From positions 92,290 through 156,289 of the forward strand of contig CAYTPI010000011.1 of the NCBI GenBank assembly GCA_964439625.1: a stretch of DNA of 64,000 bases, read 5' to 3'. Shown here piece by piece: positions 34,899 through 44,162 of this stretch. How positions within the stretch are numbered: the stretch's first letter is position 1; each line of letters opens with the position of its first letter. The position numbers and the translations under genes were made by a program. This stretch comes from CAYTPI01 sp964439625 (GTDB taxonomy: Bacteria; Chloroflexota; Anaerolineae; Aggregatilineales; UBA3940). The notes under the pieces are model-generated. The model was not told the origin of the DNA and made no database searches. It saw nothing but the letters and a program-made list of their open reading frames with translations.

Positions 34899-36410
34899 AT
34901 GTCTTATTTCCTCGGTTGTGATATCGGCACAAGCGGTTGCAAATCGATTGTTGTCAATAGTGACGGGCAAATGCTGTCATGGGCTATTTCCGGCTACGCC
35001 ACGCAGCGTGCCCACCCAGGTTGGGCGGAGCATAAGCCCAGTGATTGGTTCATGGCTTTCAGAGAGTCGAGCCAGCAGGCCTTAGCACGGGCTAGCATCC
35101 TACCGGATGAAATCGACACTTTATGTATTGTCGGCATTACACATAACGCTGTTCTCTTAGATGCCAACGGGCAGGTGATCCGACCATCAATTCTCTATAC
35201 AGACACTCGTAGTGATCTCCAAAGTAAGCGCCTTCATGATACCTTTGGTGATGCTATTTTTGCTCGCACTCAAAATGCGATGGGCAGTCTTTGGACGTGG
35301 CCTCAATTACTGTGGATCAAGGAGCATGAACCAGCCAACTGGAAACGTGTCGCTCGCATCCTCTTTCCAAAGGACTACGTTCGCCATCTGGTTACGCTTA
35401 GGTTTGTCACCGATCATGTTGACCCAGCCGGCACTTTGCTCTACGATCCGCTCAAGAAAGATTGGGTACCAGAATTTATTCAATCACTTGGACTGACTGC
35501 GGAGATGCTGCCCCACGTTCAGCACGCATTGGCTGAAGTCGGCACTATCACTGAAATTGGCGCCCAGCGCAGCGGCCTTGCCCCCGGCACGCGTGTCATC
35601 ACAGGCACCACAGATACAGCCGCCGAAGTCATCGGGACGGGCCTCACAGAACCGGGCCAAGTGATTGTGAAACTGGCAACTGTTGGGCGCATCATGGGCA
35701 TCACCAAACAGCCTTTGCCTCATTCCACCTTTTTGAACTACCCACATGTCCTCGATGGACTGTGGTACCCCGGCAACAGCACCAAGTTTGGCGCGTCAGC
35801 TTTACGCTGGGCGCAGTCAGCGCTGTGGAATGGGGTTGCCACAGACCTGTTTGCTCTCAATGAAGCCGTTGAACAAATCCCTGCCGGTAGTAACGGCTTA
35901 CTATTCCACCCCTACCTTGACGGCGCTTTTACCCCCGTTTGGGATAAGGACATCCGCGCTAGCTTCCTCGGCCTGCATGTGAACCATAGTAAAGGACACC
36001 TTACCCGGGCCGTGATGGAAGGTGTTGCCTTTTCCATTCGCAACGCTCTCAATGACGCGGTTCAAGCGGGCCTTGGTCACATTGACGAGGTGCGCTTAAT
36101 TGGTGGCGGCGCTCGTAGTGACGCTTGGGCCCAAATTATGACCGATGTCCTCAACCATCCGATCCGTGTACCTGAAGCCGCAGATGCCGCCTATGGCGCT
36201 GCCCTGATGGCGGCAGCCTCCACTGAGGCGCTTACGCTCGATGCCGCTTCGCTAGCGCCCTTGGTTAAGCTGCGCAGCGATCTCACCCCAATCGATAAGC
36301 ATGTGCGCCTCTACGACGATTTATTCGGCATCTATCTTGACGCGATTAACGCGCTCAAGCCACTATCCCACAAGCTCGGCGCTATTGATGTCCTAAGCCG
36401 CTCACTCTGA
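34899..36410 (+). CDS. xylB: Xylulokinase-like FGGY sugar kinase
   Basis: Phosphorylates D-xylulose to xylulose 5-phosphate for the pentose phosphate pathway. It has 503 residues. The N-terminal FGGY domain begins FLGCDIGTSGCKSIVV and has WAEHKPSDWF and the Asp-containing DHVDPAGTLLYD; the C-terminal domain has TGTTDTAAEVIGTGL and IRLIGGGARS-like VRLIGGGARSDAW. AGGTGG precedes the ATG. It is divergent from the isomerase gene over a 258-bp gap and overlaps the WD40 gene end by 9 nt. Other FGGY sugars are possible, but the isomerase neighbour supports xylulose. Confidence 0.88.
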   Translation: MSYFLGCDIGTSGCKSIVVNSDGQMLSWAISGYATQRAHPGWAEHKPSDWFMAFRESSQQALARASILPDEIDTLCIVGITHNAVLLDANGQVIRPSILYTDTRSDLQSKRLHDTFGDAIFARTQNAMGSLWTWPQLLWIKEHEPANWKRVARILFPKDYVRHLVTLRFVTDHVDPAGTLLYDPLKKDWVPEFIQSLGLTAEMLPHVQHALAEVGTITEIGAQRSGLAPGTRVITGTTDTAAEVIGTGLTEPGQVIVKLATVGRIMGITKQPLPHSTFLNYPHVLDGLWYPGNSTKFGASALRWAQSALWNGVATDLFALNEAVEQIPAGSNGLLFHPYLDGAFTPVWDKDIRASFLGLHVNHSKGHLTRAVMEGVAFSIRNALNDAVQAGLGHIDEVRLIGGGARSDAWAQIMTDVLNHPIRVPEAADAAYGAALMAAASTEALTLDAASLAPLVKLRSDLTPIDKHVRLYDDLFGIYLDAINALKPLSHKLGAIDVLSRSL

Positions 36411-38309
36411 CTCGTTCCGGGCTTGCTCGGCATCCCAGATGATGACGGTTGTATCATCTGCGCTGGTGGCAAAACTGTTGCCATCCGGTGCCCAATCGAC
36501 TGAAACAACGCCATCCGTATGACCCGCTAACACACCAACACGGTCGAGGCCCTCATCGCTCTCGTTGACTGCCCAGACCATCGTTAATCCATCCTGTGAA
36601 ACCGTGACGAGCAACCCATCATCTGGCGACCAAGCCACGCTACGAATGGGACCCGTATGTGCGCCAACTCGTGTCAGTGAGTCGCCGCTGGCAACGTCCC
36701 AGATTGTGGTTGTGAAATCAGCAGAAACAGTCGCCAACAAACTACCGTCATTCGAAAATTGTGTATCGCCAACCCAACTGGTTTGCAGCCGTAGAATATC
36801 TCTCGGAACTTCAAGCCCTTCGCTGGTATCCCATAATTGAGTGTTGCCACTCCCTGCACCAAGCGCTAGGTTCGCTCCTTGCCAATCTAAGCTGTAATAG
36901 CCCAGATTGCGAATGCCATCGAGTACCTGCACGGCTTCACCTGACCCAGCATCCCACATAATAGCGGTGGCATTAATTGCGCTGACCGTGGCAAACTGAC
37001 CGCCGCCATCTTCCCATGCGATCGCATTGACCAATGCGGTGTGACCTGCAAAGGAACGGACTTCAGAGCCGTTGGAAGTATTCCATAGGGTTACTGAGCC
37101 ATCCCGTGTTCCAACCGCCAGCAACGTCCCCGATGGGGCCCACGCTGCACTAGTAACGGTACTCTCAAAGGGGCCAAGTGTGCGCTCTATGACCCATAAA
37201 TCGGTGTTCCATAGGCGCACGCCATCGCCATAGCCAGTTGCTAACTGCTCCCCATCATTGGAATAGAGCGCAAAGGCGACAAGTTGGCTTACGCTAAACC
37301 CGGTTGCTGTTTGGGCTTTAATGAGGGCATTACCTTCATCAATACGCCAAAGCTTAAATGTGCCGTCTTCAAGAGCTGCAGCGAGCATCTGGCCAGTTGA
37401 CGACAAGCTGGCAGCGATCACATCATCCGGTAGATTGGCTTGCCCATTCGGTTGAACGAAAACGCCATCCTCTGTTACGAAAAGAGGGTCTCCGTCTACG
37501 CTGAATGCCGTTGAAAGAATATCGGCTCCTGCGCCTTCTCGTTGTTCAATGATGCTGCTAGTTGCTGCATCCCATAGAATGGTAGTCTCATCTCGGCTAG
37601 CAGAAAGCAGTTGGCTGCCATCATCTGACCATGCCAATGCTGTCACCGTGGTATTAGGGTCATGCCCAAAAAACGGCACAGCGGTCTCATTCCCCTCTGT
37701 GAGGGTAAAGATGTTACCCTGCCGTGTCCCAAGTGCGAGCTGCGTTCCATCAGGTGAATACGCAATCGCACTGACCCCAGAGGCTAAGTCCGCTATCTGC
37801 ACCGCCTCTTCGACTATCGTTCCTTGCGAAGAAACACTCAGCAGGTCAACCTGCCCGTTCAGGTGCCCTACCAACAGCGCGTCGTTACGCCCAAAGTAGA
37901 GGCTGTCTACAGCGGCAGGCGTACTAACGAACGAGTCAACGATTGAGCCATCTTCAACCTCTATGATGATGACGCCGCCATCACCAAGGCCTGCGGCTGC
38001 ATATTCCCCTGAGGGGGAGATGGAAACCGCTTGCGCCGGAGAGGTGATCGCTAAAGCCCAAACTTCGGTCAGTGGGTCGGTGGTGTAAAAGTACACACCG
38101 ATAGCGGTACTAACGATCAAAGACGAGTCATCGGCGTCAAAAGCGAACTGGCTGATTCGTCCCTTACCTAAGCGCTCTAGTGCTCCCTCTGGTACAGCGC
38201 CCGTGACGTTGGGTACCTCAATTTGTGGTTCTGGTTGACCACTACAGCCGACTGTCAACGTCATTAACATTGCGATCAGAAGCGTGAAAAACGTACACTT
38301 GCACAGCAT
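36402..38309 (-). CDS. WD40-repeat lipoprotein
   Basis: About 635 residues. A lipobox (LTVGC) is followed by a string of WD40-type repeats, for example DDGSQLLSASRDETTILWDA, APSGTLLAVGTRDGSVTLWN and SNDGSLLATVSADFTTTIWD, about a dozen in all, forming one or two propellers. It is probably anchored outside the membrane as a binding scaffold; partners are unknown. The start at 38309 gives a proper signal peptide and has GAGG upstream. It begins seven nt below the LarA-like gene stop, so the two are co-expressed. Confidence 0.85.
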   Translation of the reverse strand: MLCKCTFFTLLIAMLMTLTVGCSGQPEPQIEVPNVTGAVPEGALERLGKGRISQFAFDADDSSLIVSTAIGVYFYTTDPLTEVWALAITSPAQAVSISPSGEYAAAGLGDGGVIIIEVEDGSIVDSFVSTPAAVDSLYFGRNDALLVGHLNGQVDLLSVSSQGTIVEEAVQIADLASGVSAIAYSPDGTQLALGTRQGNIFTLTEGNETAVPFFGHDPNTTVTALAWSDDGSQLLSASRDETTILWDAATSSIIEQREGAGADILSTAFSVDGDPLFVTEDGVFVQPNGQANLPDDVIAASLSSTGQMLAAALEDGTFKLWRIDEGNALIKAQTATGFSVSQLVAFALYSNDGEQLATGYGDGVRLWNTDLWVIERTLGPFESTVTSAAWAPSGTLLAVGTRDGSVTLWNTSNGSEVRSFAGHTALVNAIAWEDGGGQFATVSAINATAIMWDAGSGEAVQVLDGIRNLGYYSLDWQGANLALGAGSGNTQLWDTSEGLEVPRDILRLQTSWVGDTQFSNDGSLLATVSADFTTTIWDVASGDSLTRVGAHTGPIRSVAWSPDDGLLVTVSQDGLTMVWAVNESDEGLDRVGVLAGHTDGVVSVDWAPDGNSFATSADDTTVIIWDAEQARNESE

Positions 38310-38316
38310 ATATGCC

Positions 38317-39597
38317 TCAATGGGAAACTTGGCGTAAGTATGGAATGGTCTGCGGGCCTTCTGGCAGCACACAGATTGAAGCATCTGCCCCCTGCTCTGC
38401 CCGCAGCGATGCGACAAGTTGAGCAATATCCGGGCAGGGTTTGAGCAGCGCACCTTCAATCTGTTGCTCAGTCAGTAAATGCGAATACACATAGACATCG
38501 GCTTGTAACTGAATACGAGCCTGGATCTGCACCTGCCATTGATCGTGCTCGTGGAAGCCTTCCTGAGACACCATCTCAATGATGCCCTCTGGCGACCCAG
38601 CCCGCTTGAGCAGGTGCGCGTATCCACCATAGTCAGGTAGGCCGTCCTCACAAGCAGCCGCAATAATGATGACGCCACCCGGTTTGACAATCTCAGCGGC
38701 AGCGCTCATGCCCTTGACGGATTGGTATAAATTCTGATCGAGCGGGTAGCCGCTGTTGGTCGTAATGACGATATCAAAGCGCTGATCAACGCCTGCCATT
38801 GCACTCTGTTTGACGAACTGACAGCCTTCAGCGTGAGCAGCCAGCAGATCGCCAGCAAACACCCCGGTGATGCGCTTTTTGCTGTTCAGGGTGACGTTGA
38901 GTAAGAAAGTTGGGTCGCTCATCAGGGCGACTTCGCGCATTTCTTCCCAGATGGTGTTGCCCTCGGTGACGCCCCAGGTCGCCTTGGGGTTGGCGATCAT
39001 AGCGTAGCCATGGTTGCTGAAAACGCTCTCATGCCCGGCAAGGGCTGGCAGCATAGCCTTAGGCCCACCGCTGAAGCCAGCGAAAAAATGCGGCTCAATG
39101 AAGCCTGTGAGGATACGTTTGTCAGCTTCGATGCAATGCTTATTGATCCGTACCGGATTACCGAAGGAAGTTGTACCCATGGCGACAAGGTTATCGTCGT
39201 CAAAGCAGTCGTGTTGGAGGCAGGTGTAGTTATCCACGACCGCATCACCCAACATGGCCCGTAGTTCCGCATCAGTTTGCTTACGATGCGTTCCCAAGCC
39301 ATTCATTAGTTTGATATTCTCTCGCTGAACGCCAGCCGCATGAAGTTCATCCAAAATGACTGGCAGCATCCGGTCATTTGGAGTCGCTCGGGTGATGTCA
39401 GTGTGCACAATGATCACGGTATCACCTGGCTCTACGAGCGCTTGCAGCGGAGGACTGCCAATAGGGTGCCGCATCGCGGCGACCAGTGCCGCTCTCTCAT
39501 CTGGGACTGAAGGCGTGTCTTTCGGGGTGATGATGACGGCATCAGCTGGTACGTCAACTACCAGATCGTCGCGCCCGTAAGCAAGTTTTATCCTCAT
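38317..39597 (-). CDS. LarA-like nickel-pincer 2-hydroxyacid racemase/epimerase
   Basis: 426 residues, cytosolic, DUF2088/LarA family. Residues matching the Lactiplantibacillus LarA active site are present: Asp67 and Arg70 in HTDITRATP, His104 in LGTHRK, His170 in EPHFFAGFSGG and Lys180 in GPKAMLPALAG, which binds the nickel-pincer cofactor. Homologues racemise lactate, malate or sugar acids such as gluconate, so the substrate is probably a 2-hydroxy acid made in this catabolic region. The cofactor genes larB, larC and larE are not in the window. It is isolated from the upstream operon by a 14-bp hairpin. Confidence 0.88.
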   Translation of the reverse strand: MRIKLAYGRDDLVVDVPADAVIITPKDTPSVPDERAALVAAMRHPIGSPPLQALVEPGDTVIIVHTDITRATPNDRMLPVILDELHAAGVQRENIKLMNGLGTHRKQTDAELRAMLGDAVVDNYTCLQHDCFDDDNLVAMGTTSFGNPVRINKHCIEADKRILTGFIEPHFFAGFSGGPKAMLPALAGHESVFSNHGYAMIANPKATWGVTEGNTIWEEMREVALMSDPTFLLNVTLNSKKRITGVFAGDLLAAHAEGCQFVKQSAMAGVDQRFDIVITTNSGYPLDQNLYQSVKGMSAAAEIVKPGGVIIIAAACEDGLPDYGGYAHLLKRAGSPEGIIEMVSQEGFHEHDQWQVQIQARIQLQADVYVYSHLLTEQQIEGALLKPCPDIAQLVASLRAEQGADASICVLPEGPQTIPYLRQVSH

Positions 39598-39617
39598 AAG
39601 GGTTCCCTCAAGAAAAT

Positions 39618-39655
39618 AATTTTGCGGACTTCATCAAGTGTAAGTCCGCAAAATT
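39618..39655 (-). terminator. Terminator hairpin at the end of the 16-gene operon
   Basis: A perfect 14-bp stem AATTTTGCGGACTT / AAGTCCGCAAAATT with a 10-nt loop, followed on the minus strand by ATTTTC. It lies 16 bp beyond the stop of the last epimerase gene and 20 bp before the LarA-like gene start. Because of its symmetry it may stop transcription from either side. Confidence 0.8.
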
Positions 39656-39670
39656 ACACAATGCCTGTGC

Positions 39671-40651
39671 TTACGACTCGAACCAAGGTTCGCCCTTCGG
39701 ATCGGTCAGGACAACCTCACGCAGCGCTCCGACGCCCTTCAGCAGCCCTTCCCGCAGTGACATTAGGCTGTCTTCATGCTCCATACTGAGCACATAGTCG
39801 TAGCCGACAAGGCGCAAGTTACTTACCAACGCCCGCCAGAAGTCAAGATCATGACCATAGCCGACAGTCCGGAATATCCACGAGCGGTTGGCTTCATCGG
39901 CGTATGGCTTGGTATCCAGTACACCGTTAACGGGTGTGTTGATATCATCGATGCGCGTATCTTTTGCATGCACATGGAAAATGGCGTCACCCAGTTCGCG
40001 TATCGCTTTGATTGGGTCGATATTCTGCCAGAATAAGTGGCTGGGGTCGAAGTTAGCCCCAATCTCTGGGCCGACGGCATTACGCAGGCGCAGTAAGGTC
40101 TCTGGATTATACACATTAAACCCGGGGTGCATCTCCAGCGAAATCATGTCAACGCCGTGGTCGCGGCAAAAGGCAGCTTCTTCTTGCCAATAGGGGATGA
40201 CTTTTTCATTCCATTGCCAATCGAGTATTTTGAGGAAGTCCGGGGGCCAGGGGCAGGTCACCCAGTTGGGGTAGGCGCTGCCGTCGCTATCACCAGGACA
40301 GCCTGAGAAGGTGATAATCCGCCGAACACCAATCTTACCTGCGACCTGAACTGCATCACGGAAGTCTTTACGATGCGCAGCAGCAACGGCTTCATCGGGG
40401 TGCAGGGGGTTGCCGTGCACACTCAACGCACTGATCTCAAGCCCACGATCATCGGCTTTTTTCTTCCACTCGCTGATCTTGATCTCATTCGCAAGTAGTT
40501 CGGCGGGTTTACAATACGACTCGCCAAGTTCAGCAACATAGCCACCTGCACCGACCTCTACAGCATCGGCACCGGCCTCTTTGATCCAATCTAAGGCATC
40601 ATCGTAAGATAACAAGTCTTGGAATACGAAACTAAAAACGCCAACCTTCAT
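39671..40651 (-). CDS. Sugar phosphate isomerase/epimerase-type TIM barrel (1)
   Basis: 326 residues (AP-endonuclease-2-like fold). The four metal ligands typical of these epimerases are seen as Glu in SLEMHPGF, Asp in NFDPSHLFW, His in HVHAKDTR and Glu in SMEHEDS. GGAGGTG seven nt upstream fixes the start at 40651. It closely resembles the protein encoded at 50169-51176 (shared FDPSHL and HVH-KD segments). It is the last gene before the terminator. The sugar substrate is unknown. Confidence 0.85.
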   Translation of the reverse strand: MKVGVFSFVFQDLLSYDDALDWIKEAGADAVEVGAGGYVAELGESYCKPAELLANEIKISEWKKKADDRGLEISALSVHGNPLHPDEAVAAAHRKDFRDAVQVAGKIGVRRIITFSGCPGDSDGSAYPNWVTCPWPPDFLKILDWQWNEKVIPYWQEEAAFCRDHGVDMISLEMHPGFNVYNPETLLRLRNAVGPEIGANFDPSHLFWQNIDPIKAIRELGDAIFHVHAKDTRIDDINTPVNGVLDTKPYADEANRSWIFRTVGYGHDLDFWRALVSNLRLVGYDYVLSMEHEDSLMSLREGLLKGVGALREVVLTDPKGEPWFES

Positions 40652-40764
40652 TTTAACACCTCCATGTGAGTATAAAGACAATCGATCTCTCTTGGAATGG
40701 TGCCCCTCTTAGTAGAATTTCGATAGAGGCCACACCCCACGTGCAGCCCCCATCATCAATTGAT

Positions 40765-41727
40765 TTACATGACGCGGTCCACAAACTCACGATTTTTGAT
40801 AGTCACTTCGACTTTCTCTAGCTCCATGATGCCACGAGCAACGTGCTCACCAAGGCGGCGGAAAGCTTCCTCACCTTTTTCAGCCGTAGCCCGCAGCGGG
40901 TTGCCGATAGTGCCACTTTCAATGAATTCATGGTGATCCATCGGGAAGGTGAAGTAGTTATAGCCCTCAAAGCCGACGTCTGGCATGCCGTCTTCCTTCG
41001 AGAAGGAGGCTGGCAGGAATTCTGGGATGTGGGCCTTAGTGTGCTCGGCCCGCTCGAAACGAACCAGATCACTACGCCAAGCCATATCCTGTGATGTTTC
41101 TAGTTCGCTGGAGTGCCAACCGGGGGTTTCCTCGGGCGGGTTCTCCATGAGGTCACCGATCAAGCCATAGTAGCGTTCCATGTACGGCTTGACGAAGCCG
41201 ACCAAGGCACCCGTTTCGTAACGCAGCTTCCGCAGCACAGGGTCAACAACTTTGATGTTTGAGCCATGCCCGTTGATGAAAATAATCCGGTTGAAGCCAT
41301 GATGAATCAGGCTGCGAGCGACATCATGCATGACTGCAAGCAACGTTGAACTGCGAACTGTGATCGTCCCGCGCCCCTGCCCAGGTTCGTGCATGTGCTG
41401 TGGTGAGTAGCCCATCCAAATCGGTGGAGTGTGCAGCACAGCAATATGCTCTGAGATGCGGCTCGAAATCTCTACCGCCGTGATCGTATCTGTCCACAGG
41501 GGTAGGTGTGGGCCATGTTGCTCAGTTGAGGCAACCGGAACCAGCACTGTATCTTTGGTCTTCAAATATTCTTTGATATCGACGTAAGTCAGTTCTGCAA
41601 GGTTCCAACTGATGAACTTAGAGCGAAACGCTTCGTCACCCTCAGTCAAATGGGGCAGTTCGGGACGACGCCCTTGTGTGCCAGCCCCCTTGAAAATTGT
41701 TGGACCATCACCATTTTGATTAGCCAT
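40765..41727 (-). CDS. Creatininase-family amidohydrolase/hydrolase
   Basis: 320 residues. The metal-binding pattern is complete and spaced as in creatininase: Glu69, His71 and Asp80 in STEQHGPHLPLWTDT, then His in INGHGSNIK and Glu in WHSSELETS. It carries a 40-residue N-terminal extension. In sugar operons, members of this family can cleave C-C bonds of diketo-cyclitols (IolN, 3-dehydro-scyllo-inosose hydrolase, from memory); this is more likely here than creatinine breakdown. GGGAG precedes the ATG. Confidence 0.87.
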   Translation of the reverse strand: MANQNGDGPTIFKGAGTQGRRPELPHLTEGDEAFRSKFISWNLAELTYVDIKEYLKTKDTVLVPVASTEQHGPHLPLWTDTITAVEISSRISEHIAVLHTPPIWMGYSPQHMHEPGQGRGTITVRSSTLLAVMHDVARSLIHHGFNRIIFINGHGSNIKVVDPVLRKLRYETGALVGFVKPYMERYYGLIGDLMENPPEETPGWHSSELETSQDMAWRSDLVRFERAEHTKAHIPEFLPASFSKEDGMPDVGFEGYNYFTFPMDHHEFIESGTIGNPLRATAEKGEEAFRRLGEHVARGIMELEKVEVTIKNREFVDRVM

Positions 41728-41820
41728 TTGTTACTCCCTCTAGTTAGATGTGGTTATTGACTTACTACTAAGAGCCTACCCATAAATGGCTGATGCAACT
41801 TATAGGTAGATACTATATTT

Positions 41821-41852
41821 AACGGAGCTTGAGAACCGTCAGCGGCTCCGTT
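41821..41852 (-). terminator. Intergenic hairpin, weak terminator or processing site
   Basis: An 8-bp stem AACGGAGC / GCTCCGTT with a 16-nt loop lies in the 142-bp gap after the UPF0261 gene. On the minus strand only AAATATAG follows, so there is no good U-tract. It may stabilise the upstream transcript end. Confidence 0.4.
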
Positions 41853-41869
41853 CGCAAATAAATTTGAAT

Positions 41870-43105
41870 TTATAATTGCATCTGCATCATACGTAAAAAG
41901 ATTTCAGCGACCTCGATCCCGAAGGCGGCATCGTTGACATGCCGTTCATCAAACGTGTGAATTGGGAATTCCGAACGAATATCCTGCTTAAGTGCATCGA
42001 GAAACAGTTGGTCACCCTCTGGGTCCCAAAAGACGCCAGCAGGCGTCGCCGGGATGGATAACCCTTGCATTGGCATCACAATCTCAACCGGGCCAGTGGC
42101 CTCATTGAGGCGTTCAGCAAATAGATGACCTAACTTCATCTTTTCTTCGTGGGATGCATGCACCAACGCATACTCTGGGTTGTGATCATAGATGGGACGA
42201 TCACTTAGAAACTCTGGCACTGCACCTGTGTGCCAAACGCTGAAGTCAATACAGCCTGGCACAATCACCTGTGGGACACCCAGTTTGCCTACTCGTCGCA
42301 AGCGATCCGGGCCACCATTGTGGATACCACCGACCATCGGATCGTATGTTTCGTTGGTTGTATAGTCGATGACGCCAACAAACTGACCTGCTTCAGCCAG
42401 TTCTTCCATGGCGGGGCCACCGACACCATTCGAATGGAAGATCACAGCTTCGTAGCCGTCCTCTGCCAGCCGCTCCTTAAGCGCCATCACTGCACGAGTC
42501 GTATTCCCCAACATGGTCACAGCGACGTATTTGGCCCCTTCTTCCGGTTCTTCAAGCTTATGACCGTGTGCGATCAAGCCACTAAGGGCTGCCGCGACAT
42601 TATCGAAAATAGTAGTTGCAATTGGGTTGAGGCCCAAGATATCAATAATTGAGTGCACAACGAAAATGTCCGATGTGCCTACCAGCGGGTCAAAGTAATG
42701 CAAGCCAGACGCTATCGGTGAGACAAGCACCTTCGGCACACCAACTGGCAGCGTCATCATGGCAGCAGCCCCCATCACTGCGCCTTCTGCCCCACCCATT
42801 GACGTAATTGCTTGCAGCCTGCCCTCTGCATAGAGTTCAAGCGTTAATATTTTGAGCGACTCACGCATCGCGTCAACGGCTGGGCCACGTGCACCGATGC
42901 TCCTCAACTCATCGATTGTGTAGCCACCATAGCGGGCTGCTTCATCCCGACTAATGTCGGGCACAATACCAATAGGCTCACCCAAAATCCCTGAGTCAAC
43001 CACAATCGGGTTCATACCGAGTGCGGCAATCCGATCTCGTAGGTAAGCTATTTCAGGTCCTTTGGTGTCAAGCGTTCCTATAACGACAACATTATTATCT
43101 TCCAT
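41870..43105 (-). CDS. UPF0261 (Tm-1-like) ATP-binding-type protein (1)
   Basis: 411 residues of the Tm-1-like family. It begins VVVIGTLDTKGPEIAYLRD, with SMGGAEGAVMGAAAM (Gly-rich loop), SDIFVVHSIIDILG, MLGNTTRAV and GVIDYTTNE in the same order as the paralogue at 58417-59631. In other bacteria this family is fused or adjacent to a TIM-barrel PF09370 domain, which I do not see here; TIM-barrel epimerases are the neighbours instead. The biochemical role is not known to me. Confidence 0.85.
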   Translation of the reverse strand: MEDNNVVVIGTLDTKGPEIAYLRDRIAALGMNPIVVDSGILGEPIGIVPDISRDEAARYGGYTIDELRSIGARGPAVDAMRESLKILTLELYAEGRLQAITSMGGAEGAVMGAAAMMTLPVGVPKVLVSPIASGLHYFDPLVGTSDIFVVHSIIDILGLNPIATTIFDNVAAALSGLIAHGHKLEEPEEGAKYVAVTMLGNTTRAVMALKERLAEDGYEAVIFHSNGVGGPAMEELAEAGQFVGVIDYTTNETYDPMVGGIHNGGPDRLRRVGKLGVPQVIVPGCIDFSVWHTGAVPEFLSDRPIYDHNPEYALVHASHEEKMKLGHLFAERLNEATGPVEIVMPMQGLSIPATPAGVFWDPEGDQLFLDALKQDIRSEFPIHTFDERHVNDAAFGIEVAEIFLRMMQMQL

Positions 43106-43182
43106 GGGGTTCTTCCGTTACGGGGCCAACAATGTTGGTTGCTCATTATTGACCCCATCCTAGTTAGTCGCGATTAGAATAT

Positions 43183-44070
43183 TTAGCTAATCAGTGGCAG
43201 CAGAGTCTCTGCTGTAATGCGAACTTGCTCGTTGTAGAATTCCTCAGTCAACAAGTTAGAGCCGTGGTCTTCGATGAACTTCATCTGCTCCTCACTGATG
43301 TCAACCGGGTTGGTCTCGACCATATTCGGGTATGGGTTGGCGGGTGTCCGGTCAACCGGGGCGACGAACTCTGAAGTCAGAGCACCATCGTAACCGATTT
43401 CCTTTAGGGTGTTGACGACTGCCGCCCAGTCCCAATGACCCCAGCCGCAAGCAAAGCGATTCGTATCCGCAACGTGGAAGTCATAGAGACGGCTCTTGGT
43501 GGAGCGAATGGATTCAAGTGGGTCGGCTTCTTCCATGTTGATGTGGTATGCATCCAAGCATACACCGCATTCTGGGCTCGTGGCTTCTGCCAGCGCCATA
43601 GCCTGGTTGGCACGGCTGACGAAGTAAGTTTCAAAGCGGTTGATTGGCTCAACAGCAATGCGAATCCCTTCCTTCTTCGACCACTCGTCGATTTCCTTCA
43701 TACCTTCAACAGCATTCTTCCACTCTTCCTCAGGTGTAGAATCTGGGATGACTTTACCCACGGTACCTGGGACAATGGTGATGATTTCACCATCGAGTTC
43801 CTTGACCATGGTGATACAGTCCTTGACATACTTAACTGTATTGGCACGCACTTCTGCATCAGGAGATGGCAAGTGATAGCCCTCGAACATCAGAGTGACG
43901 GCACCCCAACAGCGAATGCCATTATCATCCAGAATTTTCTTTACTTCCTTGGTGTCGTAGCGATAGGGCTCGCCGCCAATTTCGATGCTCTCATAACCGT
44001 ACTTCTTCAGGCGTGCAGCCGTTACTTCGACGGATTCTGCGCGCATCCAGTTGTGCATTGACAGGTGCAT
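43183..44070 (-). CDS. Tagatose-3-epimerase-type TIM barrel (2)
   Basis: 295 residues. Ligand-bearing segments are AVEPINRFETYFV (Glu), CLDAYHINMEEAD (Asp), DFHVADTNR (His) and LTSEFVAP (Glu). The EP(I/L)NRFET and D(A/T)(Y/F)H(I/M)N motifs match D-tagatose/D-allulose 3-epimerases and also the protein at 51230-52078. It probably epimerises a ketose at C3. AAAGGAGA precedes the ATG. Confidence 0.87.
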   Translation of the reverse strand: MHLSMHNWMRAESVEVTAARLKKYGYESIEIGGEPYRYDTKEVKKILDDNGIRCWGAVTLMFEGYHLPSPDAEVRANTVKYVKDCITMVKELDGEIITIVPGTVGKVIPDSTPEEEWKNAVEGMKEIDEWSKKEGIRIAVEPINRFETYFVSRANQAMALAEATSPECGVCLDAYHINMEEADPLESIRSTKSRLYDFHVADTNRFACGWGHWDWAAVVNTLKEIGYDGALTSEFVAPVDRTPANPYPNMVETNPVDISEEQMKFIEDHGSNLLTEEFYNEQVRITAETLLPLIS

Positions 44071-44162
44071 AGTGTGATGTCTCCTTTTTGCATCTAAGCA
44101 AACTAGTCATTTAATAAATAGTCGAATACCTACCAGGCACCATCTAGGCGGTGGTGCTGAGC

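Noticed and set aside
40765..41727. True creatininase (creatinine breakdown)
   Set aside because: The metal site fits the family, but no creatine or sarcosine genes are near and the context is sugar catabolism; a hydrolase of keto-cyclitol type is more plausible.
41821..41852. Strong terminator splitting the sixteen-gene operon
   Set aside because: The hairpin lacks a U-tract on the minus strand, so it was kept only as a weak or processing element.
43435..44061. 208-codon open frame on the plus strand opposite an epimerase gene
   Set aside because: It is fully antisense to a gene with clear family motifs, has no ribosome site and no recognisable protein motif.
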